Below, piece by piece: positions 13,496 to 25,400 of a stretch of DNA of 64,000 nt. Numbering within the stretch: the stretch's first letter is position 1; every line of letters begins with the position of its first letter. Position numbers and translations under genes: made by a program. The stretch lies in contig JAHLJT010000631.1 in the NCBI GenBank assembly GCA_031308135.1, forward strand, positions 176,750,282-176,814,281. The letters run 5' to 3'. The notes beneath the pieces were generated by a model. It saw nothing but the letters and a program-made list of their open reading frames with translations, did no database searches and was not told the DNA's origin. This DNA comes from Acheta domesticus (taxonomy: Eukaryota; Arthropoda; Insecta; Orthoptera; Gryllidae).

Positions 13496-16400
13496 AATTT
13501 GTTGCCCTAAAAGTAATTAGAAAGATCCAAAATGTTGCTAATTTGTAGCGTGCAAATTGATCGTAGCTTCAGACACCCATGCTCAAACTACTACCTCAAG
13601 AATTTTCATTTAATTAAGGGGAAAATGGAACTCTCTTCACCAATTTTAATGCATTGATACAAGAGAGCGGCTAAATCGGACCCGCGACACCAAGTGACTT
13701 ACGTCAGCTCGCCAACTACTGGCTCGCCTAAATGAAATATTGCAGTCTTCGTCTGTTATGCACGTGCTTTGCAAACTAAAGGTGAGATGTCACTACCAGC
13801 GGCTGGTTCGTTTCCGCCCAACTCTTCGTAGGCCCAACTCTTCTTTGGTGCGCTCGCATTTGCGCTAGCGGGAGACTTGGAAACCGAGATGAGTAGCAAT
13901 AAGGCCATGTAGTTAGCAGACCTAAGGCATGGAAAATGACCAAAATTTTCTCAACATTGTCACTGTCTCTAATTTATTACGAAAAAATGTGTCTTTCTAA
14001 AAGATACTGAAAATGCCAAATTTTGTAAATTTGTCGCTTGTGCGGACTGAACCGCGCCAAAGAAAATCTACACGCAGTTGGGCGCAAACCGGCCAGAAAC
14101 TCTAGTTTGTGACATTAACTCTTTAACAGTTTCTCCATTACTTACGTGAATTCTGTCTGAAAGATCTTTTTTGATCTTTCAGTTTGACGTTTTGACGTTT
14201 TACACTATTTTTACAGGAATTTCAGAAAAGGATGTTAATTGTAAATATGGATAAATATATGCAGTTCATTAGTTTATTTCTGCTTCTGTGTTAGAAAAAC
14301 AACAATGCCAAAAAAGTAAAAACATTTACCCTTCAGAATGAAAAGTTAAACAGAATGGCAACATCTTTACAATGGAGTAATAAATAAAAAAGAGTGATAA
14401 ATAAAACAATACAATACTCTAAATATAAGCTATTTTATTATTTCTGGAAAAAAATTCAGCACATTCTCATAAACGTTACCACCATATTAACGAGAATTTT
14501 GAAAAATAGCTATCATCTCGTAATAAAGTCGCCACATTGGAATTCAGAATCCACATCAAATGTATTACAATAAGAAGGAAATTGATACGTTTTTAGAATC
14601 CATCTCGTGATTTGGAAGAGTAACATAGAATTTGTTTGATATTATTTCTCATCCCGATCGCATAAAAATCAAATTACGTCACACCAAAAAACCTTTAAAA
14701 CTTTACGTTACTTGTAAAAATTAATAGAAGTAGGAGAGAAAAAGGAGAAGTTCATGAGAATAATTTTCAATGATGCAAAACTTTAGATCTAGGGGTCTTA
14801 AATGACCTCAAAGGAAGTCGAAGAGTTAACTTGTGAAGCACGTGTTTGGAAATCGTGGTCGGCTCTCTTCTAAGCGAGTCGGCAGGTGAAGACGGCCGAC
14901 GGGCCTAGTGCCGCTTGCTGCCACGGGGTCCGCGTCTATCTGTACGCTCTACCGGTGCGACGGAGCATTAGCACTACATGGCTCCACTTCGTCGCTAATT
15001 AACTGACTGAATACTTTCAGGTACATAGTAAAATGAGAAACACGGCTCTTCTTGAATAACAACAAATTAACAACGAAAAAAAGACAATTTTGAGAAAATT
15101 TTCCAATCGCTTCGAGGATATACTGTGCTACCTATGAGACAGATGGCTCTTCCTGCACTTCTCTTTGCGGCCCCTCTTGCCGATTAGCAAACCACCCCGC
15201 CCTCTGTAAGACTACATTATTCATAATATTTAACATAATAAATAGCAATCCGTTTGAGTTGCTTCTTATAGTCTGAAGAATAAAAATGCTCTATGTTTCG
15301 TTCAGAGCTTTATCAATGAAAACATTATTAGGAAAGATAACAATATTTTGTTCCAAAATGAGACAAGAGGAAATGCAAGGATTTTTTAAATGTTTACTTA
15401 CATTGGTCAAATTACATTTATAATCCTATCACAGTATTTCAATCAAACAAACATATTTATAAAGGAGATTTCTCCAGTATTTTTGGCGAGAATTTGGTTG
15501 GAAAGTAGTTAAAAGTGTACTCGATGAATAATTATGTTGTGGGCACAGCATCTCAACTCTGTAAGTGTGTCGAATAGTAATGCTCAGCACTTCTCTGCAT
15601 TGCAGTTCTGCCACTTGAAAGAAGACATGTTCAAGTCCAATATGGTGTGCTGCTTCTGCCTGTGGTTGTTTGTTGTTGCGGTGCAAGCTGTGATGGTACC
15701 TTGGTATGTAATTTTTATAGCTACTAGTAATGGTTAGTAGTGATCGTAATACAATTTTGAATAAGAAGGATTAAATCATTGACATAATGCATGGAAATAT
15801 AAATACTTTTGTCACTGACAAATTGAGTAAGATTATGTTTTAAAGCATACACTTTAAACATAATGTTGTTTGTTAAATCGCCCCAACTATATCAACCATT
15901 TACAAGTTTACATCTTCTTTACAGTAACATCTCTCAACAGTTTGCATCCTATTTAAAGTAACAATCTCAAGTATGCTTATAAATGTAAAGTACGATACTT
16001 TTTTATTTTTTTGCAGATATTTTTACCGCTATTGGGAGTTTAGAGGTGTTTCTCTACTATTTTCTTATTGAATTTGAATAACAAAAGTTAATTCTTGCAT
16101 TTGTGTAACATTCATTACGTTTCCGACGAGAATAATTGATTCTCTCATTTTATGGTTAGTGTAATATGGTTTAAATGTTTTTTTTTTTTCAAGAGCATGA
16201 CAAACATCTTACTACATTATTTTGTTCCTGATTTCCCGCATAATTAAATTGTAAGATTTTTTCCGACGTAAGAACCCAATAAACAACGTAACTGACTATA
16301 CGAATCTGCAAGAATCTGGATTATACCGGCATCGGAGGTACGGATATCCGAATGGTACGAACACATAGTGGGAAAAGTGAATGTTGGAGATGAAAGTAGT

Positions 16401-19400
16401 TAAAAATAGTGTAGTGGGTTATACCATTGAACAATACTTTAAATTTATTATTTATATAGTAAGTATATTGCTATGACCTACAAATTATATTTTATTCTAC
16501 AACAATTTTGAATAAAAAATATGACCTCATATGCTCAAAACCGCTAACTGTACTTTAATGGATGGTACGAATATTCATTAGTATGGGAAGAGTCCAGTTC
16601 CGACAAACTTGTACAATCGAGGGTCGACTCTTTTTACAGAAATATGGCTGGTAGTGATAAGGGCAAGTAGTGGGATTGTCTTCGGTGATCAACCGCATTG
16701 TGTTCGCGTTGTGTTACAATCAATAGCCCAAGATACATTTGATTTACATATTACTACTAGGTAATATTGTCCTCGGCTAATGGTATTTATCCCCAATGCC
16801 TCAGGCACCACTCCACGTACATTGGCGTCTGCGTCCATTTAACTTGCAAATACCAATGTTTGACTTACGTATTACAGAGGCATGTTGATTCTACTAAGTA
16901 AACGTACCTGTTCAAGGCTCAGCTGGCCCTAATGAGTTGTCAAAAGGAAAACACTTGGGTATAGCATGAGTTAGGGAGTAGTTTAAACAATTGTCAACAA
17001 GGAGAAGAGTTGACTTTCAAGACTCACTGCTTCAGCATTCGATAATAATTTAAATCTCAAATCGTCGTTTAATAACTACTGCCGTAATTTGAAAAGGGGT
17101 TCATTTCTATACTTAAATTTATGTTGGTAATCGTAACATTTTCTTGATAATTTTATATTTTCAATCGAATTTTACGTAACTCTTAATATTTAAATAAGTA
17201 TATTACTTTAAATGTGAAATTTCATAAATTATTTTTATTTTCAAATTATATTTTGTACATTTTGTATATTTCAACCAGTACCTTCTAATGTATCATAAGA
17301 AGACTTTTCATTAACAAACAAATCTATTAAAGCAAGAATAAATAAGATATTTTCAAGTTTAATTCTGTACAAGCACTTAATCGAATTAGGTAGACGATTT
17401 ATTTTTTTAGTAAACTTGTTTGAATGCCGAACATTAATAATTGTTTCATCAGAAGGTGGTAGCCTAATGTCCACAGTAATATTGGTCGTAAAGCATATGT
17501 TTACAACAGAGTCCACCTCCCCCTCACCCCCCAAAGACTAGGTTCATTGTCCACTCATCTCTGCAGCTCTTCGTTTTATAACATAGAGAGCCATGAATAT
17601 GCGTAATTCAAAATGCGCCAGTTGTAGTATAAATCATTCTAGTCTTCTAGCAATATACGCGCTTATTATTCTGCTCATTTTTATCATCAAATTGGACGAC
17701 TTGTTTCCCTGCTCTCGTAGCTGTCACTAAAGCAATTCTACACAATTAAGTACAATATAAACCCAACCTAACGCATTTTACGCTTTCATTTTTGACATTA
17801 GGTAAACAAAGTTCACGCCTTTTAAATAAACCCAATTGTGCAGTCGTTTTCTTATGAAAAGATAAGCTGTGGATTTAAAATATATTATTTCCACACACTT
17901 TCACAGACTTCAAAATGTTGTGTCATTTGGGCAATTGACTTCATTGTTACGCGCAAAACTCTCTAAAAATTGTGAAGTATTGTATAATGATTAAAACGAT
18001 GTTACAGTGAGGTACAAATTTTGGGGTGTTAAATCTAGATTTACCTGCGCTTAAATGTCTGTCTCTGAGGCGTAGAGGTTTAGAGCATTGAACAAGGAAG
18101 CAGGAGCTCGAGTCCCCTATAAAGGACGAACATCTTTTCTCTTTGCGGTTTTGGAGTGGTTAGATCTCATGCCAACACATACTCCAATTGGGTCACCATT
18201 CCATTCATGATCAATCACCACTAAGCTGATTTACACGGTGGTGCGCCCAAGGGAGTTCAATGTTTTTCATCCCCACCTCCAGAAGCCCACGAACATGATC
18301 ACATATATAGTGTTCACTAATTTCCACATGAGCCTATCATCTTGGTCATATGACAATGAAACCTGATTGCGCGTCGAAGGTGCAAAACGAGTGCCCCGCC
18401 TTGACTGGCGCGTGCGTTGCAGGTGCGTGACGATGGTGTCGACGCTGTGCGTGGCGACGGCGGCGCTGTCGGCGGCGCTGGTGCTGGTGATGGCGGAGGA
18501 GTTCCCGCAGCTGCCGTTGTGTCTGCGCGTGGCGTCGGCCGACCTGGTGCACCACCGGCGGCGGCGCACGGCGCTCGCCTGCGCCACGCTGCTGCTCATG
18601 GCCGGCGCCTCCTCCGTCGCGCTCGTGCGACTGCCTGCCAACATCGTAAGCGCACGCCACACGCGCCCCGCCTCCACCCTCGCCCCCGCGCCACGCCCCC
18701 GTACCCCGGCTCCCGCTCCCCGCCCCGCCCCAACCTCCCTGCTCCAGGCAACCCGCTCCACACACCCCGCTCCACCCTCCCGCTCCACGCACCGCGTTCC
18801 ACGCCCCCCGCTCCCCACCCCCGCTCCGCGCCCCCCGCTCCCCGCCCCCCGCTGCGCGCCCCACGCTCCACGCACCCCGCTCCACGCCCCTCGCCCTCCG
18901 CCCCCCGCTTTGCCTGACCCCGCTCCCCGTCCCCCGCTCCACGCCCCCCGCTCCACGCACGCACGCCCACGAGACGTTTTGTTGGCCCCGTGGGTTCGAG
19001 TCCACACGGTGGCTGGATTTGTGACAAAAGCCGGATAGCTAGGTCGAATTCAGTTGCTCCTTAGAGGAGAATTCCAGCGGCCGGCTGCTCGGATCGGTAG
19101 TTTTCTGTGGTTTCTCTGATCAACACGAGGCGAATGCCGGAGCAGTACCATAACAAACGGGCCACAGACCGCACGCAACCTTTCCATCTTCTTCCTTGTC
19201 CTATCCTCATCTCTTAATTACATATTTACATTTACATGTACTACACTATCTCACATGCTGGTAGCGTAGAGCTTGTCCTGGCTGGGGTGGTGCCCCGTAG
19301 GGGAGAGGTACCTGGATTGGGAAAACCCAGCAATCGCACGTGTATGACGGAGCCGGATCTTACCATCCAGAAAGGAAAGAACACCCCTACCTACCGTGAT

Positions 19401-22400
19401 ATTCTTGCACCCTGAAACACGAAATAAGCAGTCAATTACATGTTGTGCACATTGCCACATTTGTTGAAATATACTGTCCGTAATACTGTGATAAATTTTG
19501 GTAATGTGAGAATTACTAGTAAAAGTGCATATCAGTTTATCTGGGTAATAGTAGAATATTTACATGTACCCATTTTGTAAAATCAGGTCTAGGAATGCCA
19601 ATGGACTGTATTAATTTTTTAAGCCTTAAATCATTCAACAATTTCCATTGAAAATTAGTACGGCTTTGATGTGTAATCTTCAGAATAGAAGATTCTATTA
19701 TATTTTTATTCTTATATTTCTTCATTCTTATATTTTTATTCTTATATATTTTTATTCTTTTATTCTTATATTTTGATGAGTAATTCTTCAGACTTTCAGA
19801 CTAGAAGATTCTAGCTTTTGAAAACATTCTCGTATCTTGATTTGATCTTTAGTATAACACATTTAAACTACATTTCTCGATATTCTATTTGAACACATTA
19901 CTTACGAAATGCAATAATGCTTATTTAAAACCCTTCCCCAGACTTCTTCTAGCAACAACAATCAGACGTCTTCTCCGGCGGAGTCGGCAGTTGAGCGCGG
20001 TGTCGGAGGCGGCGGCGGCGGCGTCTGCGGCGCCGGACGCGTCCGTCGGCAGCGCCCCCGCCGGTGGCCGCCCCAGTGGCCGCTGCAGTGGCGGCTCCGG
20101 GGACCGCCCCAGTGGCGGCGGCGCAGGGCGAGGTGTTCGTGTCGCTGCTGCTGCGCGTACGCGTCAACGGCTCGGGCGCCGCCTGCGACCCGGCGGCCGG
20201 CGGCGACTGCGCCTCGTCCCTGCTGCGCGCCGCCAACTCTGCGCTCGAACTAGGTGCGCCCCCCCTTCCTCTTCATGCTCTTGAAGTTCGTCTCTAATAT
20301 GACAGAGGCATTGTGATGAGAAGCAGTACGAAGCACATAACTGCATTTTGGCAAATTTTGAGTGAAGAGTACGAATATAAAGTTCAGAATATTTTATTTC
20401 GTGTACAAAGTGTAATCAAATTGCTCAAACAGTTTCTGCGTTTTAGGCTGAGGAAAAGAAATACCTTCCTTATCATTTTCCACGGACCCCCGGAGGCCCG
20501 TTGATTAGCGTGCTCGCTTTCCAAGGCGCAACCCCGGGTTTGATTCCCGGTCAGGGCAAACATTAACTGTGCGCTTTCCTTGGAATGTCCCAGTATCTGT
20601 TGCTGTGTGACGATGAGAAAGCTCACTTCTCAGGTTGAGAAGACCAGAAATGCGGTGTAGGGATGGCTATGTGCTAACTACATGTACCCCTTAACCTGGG
20701 CAGGACGTCGCTGGTTGGCCTTCACTCGTAAACAGCTGTTGTGCCAGAGTACATACATACATGCCATTTTCTATAGTCACTCAACTTTGAACTTGATTTT
20801 CTCCATACCACATTTAATGCACTTATATCATTTGTGTTCCAAGCCCTTTATTTCAGATATCCGACGTCATTATCTGTTATATGGGTCATTTCTAGTATTT
20901 CTCGTAGGTTATGTCCTCATTAAGATGTGATTAAATAAAAATGTTCCCCTGACTTCTTGAATGTTTTACGAAACTAAATGAGCTGTTGAGAGCAAAAGTG
21001 GTGTAAGTCAAATTTTGGAAGATTTGAGTTAGATGCACTGGTAGATGGTTTGAACATTTTCCCATCACGGGCTAAAATGTTGTGAGTCAAACTTCAATAT
21101 TTCTTAGCTAGACGCCAGCACAATGCAGAAGTAGCCAACAAGTTGCTCATACCGCTGCATGCAAATGTTGTATAAGTCATAGGTGGGGCGAAACAACAGC
21201 TTCCAGGGGCTCCCAAAAAATAGCTTCTTGTTTATCTGTACCCATCACAGAAGAAGCATTTAATCGCTTTTAGTGATACGTGCACAGATCAAAATCGCAA
21301 CTTCGAAATTGCTCTCACATGGTAGAAAATCGTGGCAATCCCTATTTTTCCATCAAGTTACTATCTCAGACGAAAATCGTGTATGCCAATTATTTGAATG
21401 TAAGTCACAGTTTTCAAAAACGGTGTGTGCAAAAGTGATGCAAGTCAACAAAATAGTTAATTACTTAATTAATAAGCAATGTTTCAGTCCAAAATATATG
21501 TAGTAAGTTAAAAGAATATCTTCTTAACATGTTCATAACACTGTAGGTCGTTTACTTCTAATCATTATAGTTTTACAGCGATTTTCGTTTATATGTCCTT
21601 TTCCGGAAAGTATGTTTTTTGACTTACACCACTTTTGTTCTCAACGTCTCATATGCACCTTTCATATCACCAGAAGCTGCGTAGTTTTGTTTAAATTTGT
21701 GCGCGCATTGCAAATTATATTGAGATAATTCTAATTCTGCCCCTCAAGCCCCTATGGCCACGATGGATTATCACAGGGCATTTCGCGTCTTTCTCCATCA
21801 TGCCGCTACAAGTCGCATGATCGCAAGCACTACTTTGATATGGTCGCGATCATGCGATATCTGGCGTCACGACAGAGAACGTCGCGAAATACCGTGACAT
21901 ATTCCACCGTGAAGACGGGCCTTCAGGGGCAAAGTTAAAAAAATCGCAGAATAGTAATACAGCTATTATGTTCCCGAGCTAGGTGGTCGGGCAGCGGAAG
22001 CAGCGGCTGCGGCAGCGGCGGCCGCGGCGGCTGGGGGGTCGTCATCGGCGTCGGCGACGGCGGAGCAGGCGCCGCCGGTCCACCACAGGCGGCGGCGGGA
22101 GGCGGAGGCGGAGGCGAAGGCGGAGGAGGAGGCGCAGGACGCCGGAGACGACGGAGGCGGCGGCGGCGGCGGCCACAGCGGCGGTGGAGGCGGAGGAGCG
22201 AAGTAGCCCGGAGGCGCGCAAGGACGCGCTGCTCGGCCAAGTACATCGTGTTCACGTGGGTGCTGTGCCTGGTGGCGGTGGCCACGTCGCTAAAGCTCTA
22301 CTACCTGGTGAAGACGGCGCTGGCGCTCGCCATGTCCGCCGCCTACGCGCTGCTCATAGCCATCGTCTTCCAGGAGAACTTTCGAGGGCCAGGAGAACTT

Positions 22401-25400
22401 GCAGGACCTCATCCCGGGAGACGAGTAAGTACCCATGACGCGCGCAGCATTCATTTAATATATATCACGAAGGACTTTTCTTGCCATTTGCTGACACATC
22501 GCTACACTATCCTCAGACCTCGCGCCTCGGCATGATCGACTGTAGTAGGCCGGTAGTCTCTAGAAACTGCCAACTGTGTACTGCGATTTTCGTAACTTTG
22601 TCCCTGACCGGAATCAGCTGTTTCGCTGCCATCCAATCGGGAGCTTATATTTGCGACAGTGACGTCACTATAGGTGACCTTCAAGCTCCCGATTGGATGA
22701 AACCGTCAACAGCTGATTCCTGTCATGGGAATCAGTTACGAAAATCGCAGTATAGTCTACTAGAGTGTGCTCAATTACTGGGTAGAGATAGTAATTGTGG
22801 CCTTGCCTTTTACTAGGAAGTGATGCGGTTATTATGGCATTCCTTCTGTTTTGTCAACTGAGAAATGTTTTCATTGGAGGTCCAAATGGAACTGAAAGCA
22901 TATTGTTTAACTGTAAAGGAAATATCTTGAACGCAATCAGGATCAAATCGAGGCTTTTAAAGCCCTTACTTCGTTAACTTGTCACGGTCTCAAAGAATTA
23001 TGTAAAGTTTGGACTCGGAAGTTATATTTCCGCAGAAAGTTGTATTTTCCTGTAATTTTTCGATTTCTTCGCAGCCTGTACGTCATCGAAACATGTGCAT
23101 TAGGGTGATTCGAAGTGATTTTGAAGTCAGGGGAAGTCATTTACGTTACTCGCGAAAATTGCGAATGCACGGCAAATCTGACAGTCGACAGGCGTGGCTA
23201 GAATGCAATCGGAGGCCACCCGCAATACAAGCTGGTCATAAAATGTACTTCAGTTCCGTCAATTCACCAATTTGTGTGTTATATAGTTCGTACCGCAAAA
23301 TTAGATTTTTTCTTCGGTAATACTTTGAAAATTTATCAGCGAATCGACTGACCTTAAGCACAATCTCCTTCACGTTTGCAGAAGAAGAAATGTCAAGAAA
23401 CTGAAATGCAGAAAGAGTTACTCGGCAAAATTACAGATGAAACATTTCATCTAATCGAGGAGATACCAGCGGTGTGTATTGCCCTGAAATAATTCATCAG
23501 AGTACTCTGAAAAGTAACATTGATTTTATTCGGTTCGGACAATTCTATATGTTTCAAAACGATGTAGTTAACAAACATTTCTGTATTATCGTGATTTTCA
23601 GTATGTTTGTTTCTTTTAATTACATAAAATTTGAAGCTGCAAGATGACGATTTCCCCAATGACTTGCGCGCGTTCCCTGAGGTGTGACGTGTCTTGGCGT
23701 GTGCTGCAGCGCGAGTGAAGCCGTCGTACCAGATGCTGGCGCTGCTGGCGGTGTTCCTGGGCGTGGTGGTGTACCACGCGCGCCTCGTGGAGGTGACGTC
23801 GCGCCTCGACTTCCTGTGGAAGTGCCAGGCGGAGCGCGAGCTGCGCGACATGCAGGAGACGCGCCACAACAACGGCCAGCTGCTGCGCAACATCCTGCCC
23901 GACCACGTCGCCGCGCACTTCCTCGCCGAAGACCGGCGCCCCGACGTGAGTGCCCGCTGGCGCCCCCGCCCCTGCCCGCGCCCCCGCCACCGCCCCCGGC
24001 CGCCCTCCCGGCCCCGCCACCGGCCCCGCCCCCGGCACCGCCCCCGGCCCCGCCCCCGGCCCCGCCCCCGGCACCGCCCCCGGCACCGCCCCCGGCACCG
24101 CCCTCGGCCCCGCCCCCGGCCCCGCCCCCTGCCCCGCCCCCGGTCCCGCCCCCCGGTCCCGCCCCCGGCCCCGCTTCCGGCCCCACCCCCAGCCCCTCTC
24201 TTCCTTGTTGCGGCTCAGTGGCAGCACTGTCGTTGCCTATGCAGAATAGTGATGAGACATGGACAACAAAACATCGATGTTCAAAATACATCGACTGAAT
24301 ATCCTTGTTTTTCAACATCAACCCTTACTTCGTTTTTACGGTGTTTTTAGACGGGTTTAGTAACCTCTAACATTAAATTAGTGTGCATTAAAATTCAATT
24401 TGACAGTGTTCGTGTTTATCAATTCGCCGAATAAGGGTACGAGAAGAAGGAACAGATCCTATGCCCACAGCGTATTCGTTGACCACATCTCAATGTGCGA
24501 AATGAATATGAATAAAGAGGAAATACAAGGGCATGGAGGTCACCTCGGGCGAGAGACTTTGGTCGATGAAGGCAGTAAAAAACAACGTTCCTTTGGTTCC
24601 CTCTCATGAACTAACGCTGTTAACATCAGTTATTATTTCAGTATTTTAACTTTATAGTATTGTATTCATGAGAATTTTTCATTCAGTAACAAAGCATCGG
24701 AAAAGAAAAAAACATCGGTCACAAAACATAGATATTAAAAAAACATGTTTAGAACATCAATTTTTCTACAAAAACATCGATGTTTTGAAAACATCGACAT
24801 CGATTTTCTGCGATAGCTCAGCGTCGACACCTTTGGCTCTGCACCGTCGTTGAGCGGGAAGTCCTAGGATTCGAGATTCTACTCTAGCGGAATTTCGACA
24901 CTATCTACATAGCTAGTCGAATTCAACCTCTACCTGGAGGAGAATTCTAGAGGCCGGCTGCTCTGATCAGTAGTTTTTTCGGGGTTTCTCCTGTCAATAT
25001 CAGGCAAGCAGAACACTAACAAACGGATCAGTACACTAGCAAACGGGCCGCTGTATGTGATCACGAGTTTTGCCCTACTGGGAGAGAGATCTAGAGGGAC
25101 AAATCCCACAAGCCGAAGAACAGCTCGGTAACGGATCTCACGCACCAACTGGGGAAGTGTGAGTCACGAATGAAAACGATCTCTGGAAGCGAAAGAGTAA
25201 CAGTTTCTAGACGTACCTTCTTCTGAATTCTACTCCTCATTTTCGAAGTTAATTTCCATAATAATTTTAGACATTGCGTTTGTGATTCACGAACAATCGA
25301 AAAGCCTTTGTTTCACAATTCCTTCTTTGAAATTTATCTCATCCATTTTCAACAGAGTAAGGGCTTTTTAAAATGATCCGCTACAAAGAAGTTTCCAACA

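Larger units (their letters stand above)
12931..15605 (+). other. Ac78C: Ac78C intron 6
   Basis: A 2.7-kb intron with two AAT microsatellites (13184-13244 and 13464-13493). The stretch 13680-14110 is of mixed composition and could be an old repeat, but I found no second copy in the window. Confidence 0.65.
20254..21982 (+). other. Ac78C: Ac78C intron 9
   Basis: A 1.7-kb intron largely made of mobile elements: a SINE (20484-20765), a 673-bp inverted-repeat element (20979-21651) and a foldback element (21733-21953) that ends 30 bases before exon 10. Confidence 0.65.

Noticed and set aside
18267..19038. Gly/Arg-rich minus-strand frames of over 200 codons
   Set aside because: They run through the C-rich minisatellite and the neighbouring SINE; no motif, and the + strand holds exon 8.
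23616..24321. Long Gly/Ala or Pro/Ala frames on both strands
   Set aside because: They translate the GC minisatellite after exon 11; the unit period and the lack of any domain show they are not proteins.
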